From Serilophus lunatus (taxonomy: Eukaryota > Chordata > Aves > Passeriformes > Eurylaimidae), in NCBI GenBank assembly GCA_013399895.1, contig VXBA01003721.1:54999-118998 (forward strand): a stretch of DNA of 64,000 nt. The letters are read 5' to 3'. The position numbers and the translations under genes are program-made. Below are positions 1 to 13,730 of this stretch, piece by piece; the first letter of the stretch is position 1, and the number at the start of each line of letters is the position of its first letter. The notes below the pieces were generated by a model, which worked only from the letters and a program-made list of their open reading frames with translations, made no database searches and was not told where the DNA came from.

Positions 1-30
1 CCCTTCCCCTTCCCCTTCCCCTTCCCTTTT
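1..30. repeat. (CCCCTT)n microsatellite, cut by window start
   Basis: Five imperfect hexamer units of CCCCTT open the window, so the array probably extends upstream. It is pyrimidine-only on this strand. Confidence 0.9.
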
Positions 31-1532
31 CTTATCCCAGAAGATATATCTTGTAATTTCTAGACATTCTTACACATTACTTGAAACACCAGATGTTATG
101 TGAGTCCTGTCATCAATTAAAACTCTTGACTAAATGCAGCTTCCACTTCTATAGTTCTAGAGCCCAAATTTCCACAGTTTTTTTTTATATTTACGATCTA
201 CTGTTTTAATGGTCAGTTGAAGTTGTGAAAACATGTTCAATTGATTCTGTATACTGCAGTATTTAATTTCTGAACATTTCCCTATGTTTTAATTTTTTAT
301 GAAGTTTATATGTATTTCCTAGGAGTATTGCTTTTAGGAAAACAGAATGGTATCTTTTCTCATATCATATTATAATTTATTTATGAAAGTAATATAAAAA
401 CCAGTGGTAAAATATCTTACAAATGAACTTGTGATCCACAGCAAACACATTTTAGAAACTATATCTGGAAAGGCAGAAATAGCTAATTGTAGTTCTTTGA
501 AAAGTTGAAGGCAAGATCCTGGTTCTGTAGGTTGTTTAGACCGCTATTTAGCTGGATCTGAATTGTCTGACCAGCATGTTGTTTCTTACAGAAACTTGAG
601 GGTCTGTTTAATGCATATGGTTCCTTCTCAGGGGGCAGAGTCCATTAAGACACTACATCCTGAAGGACAGGGTAAACAAGAGCTCCTTCATTTTTAGAGG
701 GCAGGTTCTTTATATTGTTTAGTATCTCCAGGGAACCTGAGCAGCCTTTCATATTTTTAAAGACTGGCATATGGAAGTGCACTGTCTCCAAACCAGAGAA
801 GGAGGGTGAAATCTTTTGCTGTCTTATGCAGAACCAAGCTATTGGCACTACTGGTATTAAACAAGAAAAATGTGAAGAGAGAGTGAATGGCAGACAAAAT
901 TCCATAGCTGTCAGCCCTCAAACAGTCTTCACATTTCAATTGATTATTTCATTGTAAGGAACTTTTACCTTCTTTCTGCAGCATCCATTTAACTTTGGAA
1001 TATGTAGAACCTCAAGCTCAGTGGCAAGAGATAGAGGAGTAGATGAGTGAGGTGTTTCTGTGAGAGAAATGGGCAGGATAGCAGCAGTCTGAATAGGGCA
1101 GCCATACTATTTGTTTTTCCCAGCCCATCTAAGATTTGCAGTGTGCTCTTATAAAATGAGGGCACATAGATCTCCTTACAGTTCATCAATACTGTCTTAC
1201 AAATTTGTATTTATCCATCTATGTATGAATACTATCCTAATATCACATGCTTTTACAAGGTATATTTTTTGTCTGTTCATCATTCAGCCGAATTTCAGAA
1301 TACCTAGCAGTGCTATGGTAGTCCAGAAATGCTAAGGACAGTTATGCTTTAGAATAATTGTTTATTCTTAAAACAATGAACAGGACAGTTACGACACGAA
1401 AAAAAAAAAAAAAAAGGCACATTTAGGTCCTAGAACTAGATGCATTTAGTTAATTGAATATTCAAAGAAGTAAAGTTAATGAAGTTTGTAATTAAATGGT
1501 TATCAAATTAACTATTTAACTTAGAGCTAATG
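31..1532. other. AT-rich unique sequence, no gene seen
   Basis: Open frames here are under 90 codons, lack family motifs and overlap on both strands as expected by chance. A 17-A run lies at 1399-1415. No interspersed repeat is recognisable. Confidence 0.6.
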
Positions 1533-1592
1533 GGCCACATTTTGCTTCTAGTTGTGTAAGTACAAAACTGGATTACATTGATTTAAGGAAGT
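1533..1592. repeat. Ancient reptile-type interspersed repeat relic
   Basis: The stretch beginning 'gggccacattttgcttctag' and running through 'ctggattacattga' resembles, with many changes, an old repeat common in reptile genomes that carries 'gggccaaattctgctctcag' and 'aatggagttactcc' modules. The match is from memory and the divergence is high, so the family is not named. Confidence 0.4.
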
Positions 1593-1606
1593 TACAAAAC
1601 ACTTAC

Positions 1607-1666
1607 CTTGCTCTGAGGAGCTTGCCCTTCTGTCATTGAAATAAGCCATTCCCTTAGTATTTCTGT
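1607..1666 (-). other. Candidate 60-nt exon of an unidentified minus-strand gene
   Basis: On the minus strand, a pyrimidine-rich acceptor (ttttcactttacaag) precedes 60 nt that end in AGCAAG and are followed at once by a consensus donor (gtaagtg). The length is 20 codons. Reading phase 0 is open and gives a plausible amphipathic peptide (starts TEILREWLIS, ends GQAPQSK). One other phase is also open and the third has a stop. No family is recognised. If real, the window would lie in introns of a minus-strand gene. The alternative is chance: AT-rich DNA throws up similar arrangements, and others are noted in this window. Transcript data or cross-bird conservation would decide. Confidence 0.35.
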
Positions 1667-4600
1667 CTTGTAAAGTGAAAAATTTGAATGCATTAATGAT
1701 AAATGTTTGTAGTTCTGCTATATACCTCCAAAATGAATTACATTTCCAATCGGCTGACAAATTAACTGAACATTGATGTGGTATAGCACTGTAAAATTTG
1801 TCTTGGAACCATATTGTCCTGATTATATGAAGAGTCCACATAATCCACATGTATAGATGTGGTTCTGCAGAATGATGTACTATATGAACAGACAACATAT
1901 TTAATTCTGTGGACTTGGTCCCGAAACCTTGAAATAGATTAAATACCTATTGATAAAAATTGTTCCCTTTGTGGTGTTTTTGCCATGGAAGATGCAACCA
2001 TTTTTACTGCAATTTTGCAGGCTTATATTTACAGTATTTTTAAATTTTGCAGAAAACTGTACATCGTGTCAAACAGAAATTATTTTTTTTCTAGTTGTAT
2101 ACATGATTACTGTTGTATAGCAAGACATGGTTCTGAGTGACCTTCCAAAGATAATCTGGGGTGGGATAAGACAAAAGGTTGAAATAATAATTGTCTAGTT
2201 TAGTATTTCATGTAATGAAACATTATTTCAACAGTTTACCTATAATATGTGAACATTTGTAATTTTGTACCATTACTGTGGCAAAATGTTTATATTTGAG
2301 AAGGGGGACAAAGAATGAGGTTGTTTATGTTAGAGACATCATGTCAACCTTATTAAAAATGCTTAGAGTAAAAGTACTAAGCTAGATTCTTAAAGCTTGA
2401 AAGGTGACAATCTAGTACAGTTTTCAAATTTCTGGAAAGAGTGTTTAACTGCCAAGTAGAATATTATTTTAACCATCTGTTTTTACCATCTATATTTAAA
2501 AAAAATATATATGTATGTGTATATATACAGAAGTGTACATACACATACATATATTTAACAGCTTTATTGTGATGTAAGAATATATGTGCATTTTGATAGC
2601 TTTTAGGCTTGGAATGAAGCAAAAGTTCTTCATAGACCATATGAAGTATATAAATGTTATATCTGTATAGATACCAAAAAGTCAGCCCAGTCCTACAATG
2701 CTTCAACTTTGGTAATATAGTAATATATATAAATTCTGGTTTGGGGGTGCTAGGAGCAAAAGTTCAGGCTCAAATCCAGTTTGCAACTAGCTGAATATGG
2801 TTTGAAGGGTATTAATATTCCTGTATTTTAAGCAACTGACTTTTACATTTGACAGGATATCACATGGCAAAACTGGCCCAAACTTGATTTTGCTGTAACT
2901 TCATTACCATAGCAAGTAGTTTGTCCAGTCTAACAGATACGTAGACACGTTCCAAATGTATTTATGAGAATGACAACAGTGTCTTACAAAGGTCTCACTA
3001 TTAGATATCTGAATTTAGTTTTAAAATACTGAATTCATAACTGTGTTTAGTTATGCAGTAATTACTACATGGCAGAGATTTGTTCTCTTTCTAAATGATG
3101 AACTTAGGTGAACTAATGAGTTTTTTAGTTTCAACTATAATAAAGCTGGGAGTCCCAATGGCAATTGCTTTCTGTTAGGAAGTAAAGCTGTGTTTTTCAC
3201 AACTTTGGTACTCTTCGGCCACGATACAGTTTTATCATTGTAAATTCTTTTTTAAAATGCAGAAAATTAAACATTTAGAAAGCATTTTCAGGTTGGCAGC
3301 TTGCTAAGGTGAATCAAATATGTCATTACATTTTGTCTAAAATTTACTAATTATCCAATTTTAAATAGTTTTCGCACAATTTTTTTGAAGTCATATATAC
3401 AACTATTTATAAGTGATATAATGATGTTACATGAATTTATGTGTAGATACATACAGACTGCACATTCAGTTGAATGGTTATCTGGTAATTTATAGCAAAC
3501 TTAAAAGTATCAGTTACAATATGCTTCAAATTAAGCTCACAGTTCAAGAATATGTCCATTTTTCTGTTTTCAAAATTACAAGAAATGCCTACATTGACAT
3601 CAAAGAACATGAACCACATACTTTTAAAGAATGAATATTCTGCTGAATCATTTATTCTCAGATATAAATATCTTCCTTTAGCGATGATGAAAAGTGCATC
3701 AAAGGAAAAATTGGCTAATCAGTGTATTTGATGTTTTTGAAGTGAATGAAAATTCTCCCACTGATTTTGATTTTTGAAAGTGTAGAATGTCTTTATGTTT
3801 TTTTCTCTTCCTGTTAGAAACTGTTTATTAGCCTGCCATGCATAAGGAAAATCCCTGCTACAAAGGTGCTTCAAATCTGAACTAGCTTTAATTATTTCTT
3901 AAGGTTGTTTTATTTTTTTGGTGATTAAATTTTGCTTGGTCTTTTAAGGGTGGATATTTTTGTTGGTTTCCATCCAAACATAGCATGCACTATAGTCAAT
4001 ACTGGCCAAGAAAATTATTTAAAAACACTATATGCTGATGGGTTCTTCAAGTTTATAACATTAATGCTTAAAGGCATTCTAACTCTTTGAAAGAGAGTTA
4101 ACAGATACACGTTTTCTGGTTTAATTTTCTGTTTTCCTTGTTTTTTCTTTTTTTCCTACACATTACTGAATCATACTGCCTTACCTTTACTTTGAAAGCT
4201 GCTTTTTATTTTATTTTAAGTACAGAGCAAGATTGTCTGCAAAGGGATCTAAGTCATTGTTCTTCCGTGTTTTTATTTCTGTTAAAGAAAAATATTTTAC
4301 TCTTAGTTAGAAATTGCCTTTCCAAGCAGAATTACATGGTCTGCATTTCTCCCCTCCTTCTCCTTTGATTTTTCACTGTGAGGCAGTGAAGTGGTGTGTT
4401 TGGTTTTGCAGTTCTGATAGCTGGTGTAAGACCTTAAGCAAAATCCTCATCGGTGTCAAATGAAATTATGTTTCAAGTAGGGATTTTTAAAATGTTCTAT
4501 CTGTGGCATCATTAATGTAAACTTGTAACACAAATACCTACTTGCATAAATATGCATTTATATGTATTTATATCAGGGGCACCAGACCCTTCACTTTTTT

Positions 4601-7082
4601 TTTTCTTTTTTTTGTTGGTAGGTGATTTTTTAAAATGCACCTTTTCTCAAAAAGAGGAATTGTCTTAGAATTAGGAAATACTTATATAATGAAGTTTCTG
4701 AGCATAGTAATTTATGTCGTAAAATGAACTCCTTATTGGCAATCTGTGATTGGGTTTGAGACATGACAGGTAATAGCTAAAAAAAGGAAGTGGGAACATA
4801 CCATGATGTCATGGTGAACAGTAGAAACTATTAGGTTTATTGCCCAATATATTACTTAATAAGTTTTTAATTGTAAAAGTCTGCTAATGCACATTGAACT
4901 AATTTCTACATTAAGGCTTCTTTAAGAATACTTTTTCCTAAAGAATTTGCTGCTATTTGGAGAAAAGTTGTTTCGATAAATACAAAAAGTAGTTAAGATG
5001 ATTCCAAATTCACCATTTTTTTGAAATATAATTGAAGTATTTATGGTTTCATTCAGACATGACTTTATACAATTAATGTGTTTTCTAATTTTCAGTATAT
5101 TTTTTATACTGAATGCTATCTCTAATTAAATGTTTCTTAGGAGTTCTTGGCTTACTGAGAATTTTTGTTAGATTTGGTTAGGATCAGAGGTTTAATTTTG
5201 GAGAAAAAAACTCCCATCTCATCAACTTATACTATTTATCTTATGAACGATTCTTCAAATGACTCAGATTTGTTTTCTAAGGTCAAAATATGTATTAATT
5301 TTACCTCATTTGGTGTTTAAAAATTTTGAGAATTACTTACTGCTCTATGTAATATTCTGTGGTGAAATAACTAAGGTTCACAGCTTTGGCCTTATCAATA
5401 TTATGTCATTTCAATTTACAGTTACATTTTGAAACTGTTCACTTTAATGTTTGTCCTATACTTAAGAACCCTTACCTCCAGCTCTGTGTGCAGATGGAAG
5501 GCCTCACAAATGTTCATTTAATCACTAAAACTAAGTATCATTTCACAACTTTAAGAGGAAAATAATTTAACACAGCAATGAAGATGAAGTTTTCAAGGTA
5601 GATTTTGATCCTCCGACTGCTTCCACATTTGAATAATTTCATTGATGTGAGTAGTCTCATCAGCTTCAGTCAGAATTATTTGTGTAACATACCTTTACAT
5701 TTGAAGTTTGGAATTTAAATATATGTCTGACACATGCAGGCTTACTGCAGTCCTTAGTCTGAGTTGTGGTTTGTCTAATGGAAAAGTGTTTCTGAACTTG
5801 TTAGGATAATGATTAGTATTACCAAAGGTTTTTCTTACTCTAAAAAAGAGTATTTTCTAGTTCTACTCATGTAGACCATATACAGTTAGGTGTGTGTGTC
5901 AAAGAGTATTTTGATGTGTTCAGAAATGCCTGAGGAATTTGAAATCTAAAACTGGTTCAATTTCTGAAATACTTGCTTTCTGTTTTCCTGCATTTTGTTT
6001 TCAGTTGAATGTTGCTGACTTGAAAAGGTCACTCTTATTATTGTTTAATTGGAGTGGCTGAAAGGTACTTGGGAGGGTTAATGAATATTTTTATTTATTC
6101 AGATATTATAAACTGTAAAGCCATTTATGGAATATAAGTACCTATAGGTTCTGAATGTCTTCATTTTTTCTTGTCTTCTAAAAAAGGGGTTAGGGTGGGG
6201 TGTTTTTTGTTTGAATAGGGTTTGCAAGATTGGAACGAAATGTAAAGACGTTAAATAGCTGTCATTCAAACCCTTCAAGAAGAATTGCTATTTTTGTTTT
6301 TGTTGTTGTTTTCATCAAGCTCAGAAAAATCCGGTCATGTTTTTGTTTTTGGGATTCACAGGGTTTTTAGGAGGTGAGTGAACAATTGCTGAAAGATCTT
6401 GCACCTCTCTATGTTACAATTTAAGTGACCACAGTCGTTATATAGGAGCTCTTTTTAGTGAATTCATGTTTTGGGAATATGGTCAATTTATATTTACTTC
6501 TGCATTCTAAATACTGGAAAGATTAACATTGTCAAAATTATTAATACTGAGGAGAAGTAATTATTCTCAGGGCAGAGACTCTGAAAGCAAGTATTCTTTT
6601 TACCAGAGGTTAAATCAATCTTTTTAATTTAACTGTCCAAATGAAGAGATGCAAAAGTGAAAACATACAGAACATAGAGTATTTAGTACGTAGAATATTA
6701 CTAAATCTTAAATTTGTAAGCATTCTTTTTATATATGTACAACCTTTTAAGCCTTGATATGAGATTCTTACATATAAGGGATATTTTAGCTATAATTAGG
6801 ACAGTACAGTCAGAAGAGAGGCAGATATTTGGTCTGTCTTAATTAGTCCTAGAAAAATTCATTTTAGTTGGCTTTTTTTCCTTTTCATTACACAGGCATC
6901 AAAATTCTTCATGTCAAATTTGGAAATTACAATGTCACTAAATATCTCAGAGCCTGGGCAGATAATAATTCAGTAGCAGTACTAAAACTGCTACTGCAAA
7001 CTGGAATTTGAAATTAAGATACGATGTTCTGTAACCATGGGAGACATTTGTGAGTGTGCTTTGTTGACAACTAATTGATAAT
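1667..7082. other. AT-rich unique sequence, no gene seen
   Basis: No credible coding region or recognisable transposon is seen. There are AT microsatellite patches (2497-2555, mixed TA/TG/CA) and T-rich tracts (about 4593-4613). Minus-strand donor-like sites at about 4183 and 5470 have only stop-filled candidate exons. Confidence 0.6.
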
Positions 7083-7200
7083 TATGGCTTGTATTTTTCC
7101 AACACCTTTCTTCCCAAAGGATCCTAAAGTGCCTTACAAAATTAGGGCCTATTCCTGCCCTGATTTAAGTCAATGGGAGCACTGCCAATGGGAACAGCAC
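7083..7200. repeat. Ancient reptile-type repeat relic
   Basis: Contains 'aaggatcctaaagtgcctta' followed by 'tttaagtcaatgggagcact'. Both modules resemble very old repeats frequent in turtle and crocodile genomes. The match is from memory and short, and the element type is not resolved. Confidence 0.4.
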
Positions 7201-9218
7201 AGGGCACTTAAGAAGCTAATAAAAGCTGCATTCAAAAATCACTTCTGCCACTGAAATGTGTAACTGTTCAACTTACACTGCAATACTCTCAGTGGTTTAA
7301 GATGGGAAGTGAATATTGTCATATACAGATTGCAAATTTTAAAAAGAAAGTAGGATTTTAAAGGGGTACATGATCCAAATTGATATTCGTGTTGGTAACA
7401 CAGCCTTTGGTTGAGATTTCTGTTTGAGTCTTCATCCAAACACATTTTTTGTATTTTTTTCAAAAGATTTGAACATCAGTTCCAGTAGGTCAAATGACTG
7501 ATACCGCTTTCGTTATTCTTGTGTTGTATACACATATTTTGGAGATCAGATTTGCATGGTTTTGGTACAATAATTAAAATAATTTCAGGAAAATATAACA
7601 TGGAAGTACAAGAAATCTTATATAATGATTGTATCCTTTTCCTCATTGGTTTTAATTTCCTGATATTTCAATCAGTATTTTGCATGTATTTCCATATTTG
7701 TTCACTTTATGTATTGAGCTGATTGATATAATATGTGAAAGACAGGATTTGATGTTTCCATACATTTCTATACCTTTCCATACTTGCTAGTTGCAAGTAA
7801 GCATTATACCATGTGTTCTGATATTTTTCTTTATTTTTAACAGAGGCCTTGCATATAAAATTTACCAGCTACAAGAACACTAAGCGGCATGCATAGATGC
7901 CCCCAGAAAAGTGAGAACTAATGTAGATATTTGTTTTTCACTCTGCATTTTTTCAAGTATTTATATCTGTGAATGAGGAAATAATTAAATTGTTTAATAT
8001 TTTAAAAAATAATTTAACAGATGAAAGAGTAAAACTTAGTTGTTAGACTGTCTGTCTTCTTTGCCTCTAGTTAGTTACTTTAAGGTGGGATTGAAAAATA
8101 AGCAGCTCCAAGAATAACAAACCAATTTGAAATAACCAACACAACAAGTAGAATATGTAGCAACGGAGATCTTTGAATCAGATGAATATGCATCCTGTAT
8201 ACTCAAGAAAAAGTTTTGAGATTGTGGGGTGAATAAGTTCAACACTAGTTTAATTGAATCTTTCTAGTCTTTTGAATAAATGTTTACTAAATCTGCAGTT
8301 GAAATCATAGAAGAAGAGGCTTTGAATTTGTGATGAGAATTCTTTGTATAGTTTGTTATTAAAACAACAAAAACGGCAACAATAAAACCGCACCCCAAGA
8401 CCAAACAGATGTAATACCATTTTTAAAATAGCATTCTCCTTTTCATACTGCACCTTGATAAAATATTTACAGTGTAATTGAATACCCTGGGACATCTCTG
8501 AGCAACAGGTTTATAAGGTAGTACATAAAAGGACTTTTCAGAGAAATGACAACATATTATTACATAGCTGTTACACAGCACATCTGTTACATAGATGTAG
8601 CTTTCAAGTAGTTTTGAATATGTAGAAGAAGGCACTCTGTTAGAACTTAGTTAATCAGTAGGTGTAATCTACTGTCCATCTACGAGAAAGACAGTATTTT
8701 ATAACCTTTTTTAACAATAAGAGCCTGGAAATACACAAATTACTCAATCTATGCTGAATGAACAAGTGCCATGTTTTCTAACATTTCTGGCTAGAAAATT
8801 TGCATCTTCTCCAATAAAAATTTAGCATAAGTAAAAATAATTTGACTTAACTCTTCAGAAAGCTACAGACAGATATGGAAAACAATCACTGAAGTTAACA
8901 GCCATTTCTGTTTTATTTTTTTAATATGTGTTTTCAATAAAAGTATTACATTCTTAATACTTTTAATTAATTATTATGTCTTAAACATAGGTTATCGTAT
9001 CATAAAAGATACTGAGGTTGATATTGCACTGTCTTTTTTAGACGCACACACAGAAAAGCAAGAAAGAAGTAATTATTCATGTGCTCATGACAGGCCAGGA
9101 AGAATTTTGCACTTCAGTCAAAAAAATAGGATTAGATTTTATCCTAAGGATAGGATTAGTGTGTGATCTCATGGTCATTTAATAGGTTTCCTATTAGATT
9201 TTTCCTAAAGCCTGTTTT
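7201..9218. other. AT-rich unique sequence, no gene seen
   Basis: Open frames here are at most 81 codons, with no motif or supporting context. No recognisable repeat. Confidence 0.55.
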
Positions 9219-9266
9219 TGCAGTCCTTGGTCAGGCAAAACACCCAAAGAAATCAGTGTACTTTTG
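9219..9266. repeat. Ancient repeat relic
   Basis: The module 'tgcagtccttggtcaggcaa' followed by a diverged 'tcagtgtacttttgc' resembles the 'gcagtccttactcaggcaaa' repeat common in reptile genomes. The match is short. Confidence 0.35.
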
Positions 9267-10424
9267 CTTAGCAATGAAGTTTTCAATCTCTTCTCCAGAC
9301 TACAAATTATTTAATACGTACATATAATAAATAAAGGGCTAAATGACAGTTACTAAAAAAGTATTAAGATGTTTTATGCCTTTAAGTGTCTGGGCCTAAC
9401 TGACTAATGCAATACAAAGATCACGTATCCATCTCATGTTAGAAATAAATTAGCTTCTGTCAAATTCTACATTCTTTGCTGATGATTTCCATCTTGGTCA
9501 GCAAAGCATCATAGGATCTGACCTTTGAAATCTTTTGTATTGCATTTCTTCATTAATAAATATTTTGTAAGACTCTACTGTGTTCTACAATACTTTTCAT
9601 TAAACATGTTTTTATTGGCATATCTGTAACCATTAAAGGAAATATCAACTTTGTATTAGAAAGTGAGGCGAAAATAGCACTTTTTTCCTTTTTTGTTGAC
9701 ATGCTCAATATAAAAATCAACTCATCAACTCATTTTCCTGAGAAATATTATTTGTCAAATGTGTTTTAGAATTTGTTAAATAAAAATTTCTCTGACAAAC
9801 GAAAAAATGACTTTGCCTAAAATAAAAAGAAAACCATTCAACTTACCTAGTTTTATACTGAACTAAAACCTTTGTCAAAAGTTTCAAAATTTGGAATTAA
9901 TCCCCAATTTTGGAAAAAAAGCCCCCCAAAAAACAACCCAAAACCTGTCAGTAAACAAATGGTTGATCTAAGCTGAGAGAAACAGCTGAATCCTACCTTA
10001 GAGAATGTACTGCTTTATACTCTTTGGTTTAATTAATATACATTAGTAATTAAGAGTGTAAGATACGCATTTATTTACAAAGTCACCTCATAATTGCAAG
10101 CTGTAAAAGTGGATTTTTTACCAATGCATTATGTTCTTTAGGCTTCAACATAATTTATATAATCAATAAGGAAATAATCCTTTAAGATTTATTTTAATAG
10201 ATCTTTAAAAGGCCATACTCAAAAAAAAAAAAAAAATTGGCCAAAAAATGTTTTTCTCTGAATGTTTTTAAATGGATTGTAGTGAAAAAGAATGTATCAT
10301 TAAAGTGCAGATCTATAGCAAATATAATGCTTTCAATAGTTAATATATTGCTCGTATGCAGATTTGCATACTCTGAACAATATGAGTAATTTTACTGCCA
10401 GAAATTTAATAATATTACCAGGAC
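9267..10424. other. AT-rich unique sequence, no gene seen
   Basis: Nothing recognisable except a 16-A run at 10221-10236 and short A-rich tracts. Confidence 0.55.
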
Positions 10425-10480
10425 CTCCTTATGGGAGTAAAATTCTTCATATGTCTAAGCATTTGCAGGACTGAGCCTTC
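10425..10480. repeat. Ancient repeat relic
   Basis: The module 'ctaagcatttgcaggactga' after 'tccttatgggagtaaaattc' resembles the old reptile repeat ending 'taagtgtttgcaggatcggg'. The match is short and remembered. Confidence 0.35.
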
Positions 10481-11917
10481 ATTTTTTGATTGTTTGATCA
10501 AATGGGAAAAATATCTACTCAGTAGTCACTGGGACTTTTCCGATCATTAAATTTGTTCATGTATTTTTGTCTGACACTTTGTACATTATCCTTCAATGAA
10601 CAGTAAAGAAAGAAGATATCAAATAATACCTCAGAAATGCAGTGAGATACTTAACAGAATAATCCAAAGACTGTCTTTAGATTGATAATACTTGTATTTG
10701 CAGTATTAAACATTGAACATTAGAAACATCAGAGAACATCATATATTATATACGTAACTTATAGACATATATTTCTATGTATACATTTAATTTTCATTTA
10801 TTCAGCATCATAGGTGTACATGATATCCATGTATGCTTATATATGTATATAAAAATCTCATGTACTTAAAAGCACATTAGACCTAAATTATGCAGCAAAG
10901 TGCCACCTTAATGTATCTGACAATTTAATTGAGTTTTGTTCCAATATTAATTTATTAAATGGTGCCAGATAATTTTAATTGCTACTGGTATATTTCTGGG
11001 GGGAAAAAACCCCCACCAAATGAAGCCAAACAAACAAAGAAACCAAAAAAAAATCCCAAACCTTGAATATGTAATGAAGACTCTTTTCGTTCTGACAGAG
11101 AAGTGCTACTCCTGTGGTGCTTAGGTACTTCACAAGAGAAGAGTTTTTTGCAATATGATGCCTCCTGTGGTGCAATGAAGCATGAAGCAATACAAGAGGT
11201 AGACGGAACTGAAGAATATCACATGAAGAGGTGCCACATCATAGGAAACATTCACAAGTGGAAGACAGCTGTTGTTATGAACTATAACTACAGCAGCAGG
11301 GTGTTTATTTCTTTCAAGGTTTTAGAAGCCCGAGATGGCATTTCCTTCTATCTTCCTCCCTCTACTACCTGTCCTACTGGCTCTCAAAGAATCTCTACTG
11401 TGGCGAGTACCTTTCATCGTAGCATGCACTGAATCATGAGGGTTCTGCCATTTGTCATCTTCTCTTTTGCCCTTCAGTTAAAGATTGGCTGGGATGGAGC
11501 AATATGGCACCAAAGAAAAGCTCTCAAAAAAACCCACCAAAACCCACTGCTAAAAAAACCTCACTGCAGGTAGGACTAAAGAGAAACAATAAGCAGAAAA
11601 GCTTAAAATCCCTTGAAATGGCTGAAAATTGATATTGTTTGGAGATGCATTTATAGTTGTGTGCCTAGTGACATTAGAGATATCCTCAACTTAGTACAAT
11701 TGTAAACTGTATGATTAAGTTTACACACAGTGACCTCTGATTTTCAAGGATGGTTTGGACGATGGGGGTGGCCAAGAGGGAAAGTGAACTAGCACTAACA
11801 TTAACTATTCTTACTAGACCAAGGGGCATTCTTTAGTTATGCACATATAACTCCTGTAACTTTAGTAACTTGCTTTATTTAAATCAAAATGTGATTAGTA
11901 CTGAATATGCTTTAAAT

Positions 11918-11957
<40 letters not shown>

Positions 11958-13672
11958 CACAGAAATACATGTACAGCTTTCCACAATGGATTTTTTTTAC
12001 AGGATTGTAGCAAAATAATGGCCTATTTTTTTTATGCTAAAACCCCCTTGATGGTTGTAATATCCAGGCTGTGTAATCTACAAATGATCTGCATAGTGAT
12101 ATTTTGGTGAAAGTTTGTATACAAGCTGTGACCTTGATTTCTACACAGGTCTTATACTGGTGAACTCGATGTTTCTGTCTGGCATTTACACCTGACTTAG
12201 GTCAGACTAAGCGAAAGGCTGCGCAAAGGATGTGTCCAGGGTGCATTAGTCTGCTTCTTGAGGTCAAGCACTTCAGAATAATGAAAAATACCTTTACATT
12301 AGATTTATATTTTACATCTAGGAAACCGAATTTGGGCAATTGTCATTTATTTAGCATACAACATGGTTCAAAAGCAACTGACACAAAGGTCATGTATAAC
12401 AGACATAAAATTTCAAAGCATAATGGAGTTCAGATTCAGACAGGCTGTTTTTCAATGTAGCTACATGTAATTGAAAATGACCTCGGAACCGCCCAAACCG
12501 TCAGCCATATTATAGCAATAATACCATCAGAAGTCATATTTTTTTAATGGTTTTTTCACATTTATATCAATGTTAGCAATTTATCACCAGAGGTGATGTT
12601 TTATCATAATGTTTTCACTACTACAGATTCTTTAGAAAACAATATCTGCATTAATCTAAAAATTATGTAGAGGGAATACAAGTACTTTTAGTTGTGTTAA
12701 AATTTTTCACATACTGTTTCTATCCTGGCTATGAAAGTGCACAGCCATTCTATCAGGGTCAGGAGAGTCTTTTATGAAGAGGTTAGGATTTTTTTTTTTT
12801 TTTAATGTAAATGCATCTATTAAGATATTTTAGCATTGAATGTCAAAATTATTCCATGATGACCTGCATTTGAAGACATAGTATATGATCTCTAGCAAAG
12901 CAATGTCCTGATAGTTGATAATTAAGGATCTTTTATTCTCTGGGAAAATGCTCTAGATAACTGCTTCAATAGCTTTGTTCTCTTGTCTTTATTACACAAT
13001 GTTTCTATTGCTTTCACACATTTGTTGGTATCTGCCAAGCAGAACCAAATTTAGCCCGAAGCCCAGAGGAAGATAAAAGGAAAATATATTAGGCATATGG
13101 ACGATAATTTGGAGGGGGAAAAAAGTGTTGAAAATTTTATGCTCAGATTTTTGGTTACACAATCTATATGCCAACTTTTGCATATATGCATCATGCACAA
13201 TTGCAGATGTAAAAGTTTACATCAACAAACAAAACTTGTATATGCAAAATTACACCCAAAGTCTTGTATCCACCTTTTAATATTAAACATACAGGAGCTT
13301 ATGTAGGAAAATTGACTCAACTGACAGGAAAAATCTGGTATTACAGTTCTGATCATTATTAGAAAATGCTGAAAAATACTTTTTCACATTGTTTCTGACA
13401 TTAATAGAACATCAAGGCTTCACTGCGTATTACATCTTGCTATGACACTTCTGATTATAAAGCTTTCCATCTGTAAAAGGAATTGCATATACATTACAAA
13501 TTATTTCTTATTGTACCACTTCTCCAAACTTTAAATTATCACTACATTTGAAATTTTTATTTTGCATTTATCATTTTATTTCCTTTATAAAAACTTTTAT
13601 TTATAGACTTTACTACCTAATTAGTTCTAATTAAGAATGTAATTTTCTTCTCAACTCTAGACTTTCGAGTTG
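10481..13672. other. AT-rich unique sequence with simple repeats, no gene seen
   Basis: A 109-codon open frame at 11103-11432 (+) has no start context, family motif or splice support and is treated as chance. Simple repeats are listed separately. Confidence 0.55.
11924..11953. repeat. (TA)n microsatellite
   Basis: Fifteen uninterrupted TA units, followed by short CA/TA units. It is likely length-polymorphic. Confidence 0.97.
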
Positions 13673-13730
13673 ATTGACATATCACATGTACTTTCAACTT
13701 TATTGACATATCACATGTACTTTCAACTTT
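13673..13730. repeat. Perfect 29-bp tandem duplication
   Basis: Two identical, abutting 29-bp copies begin 'attgacatatcacatgtact' and end 'ttcaacttt' (13673-13701 and 13702-13730). The absence of any mismatch points to a recent duplication or an ongoing copy-number polymorphism. Confidence 0.97.

Noticed and set aside
1548..1898. 116-codon open frame on minus
   Set aside because: No family features as a continuous frame. The only interesting part is the splice-bounded 60 nt, which reads in a different phase.
5476..5524. Donor-like gtaaggg on minus with upstream 'ttttag'
   Set aside because: All three frames of the enclosed stretch contain stops and the acceptor is weak.
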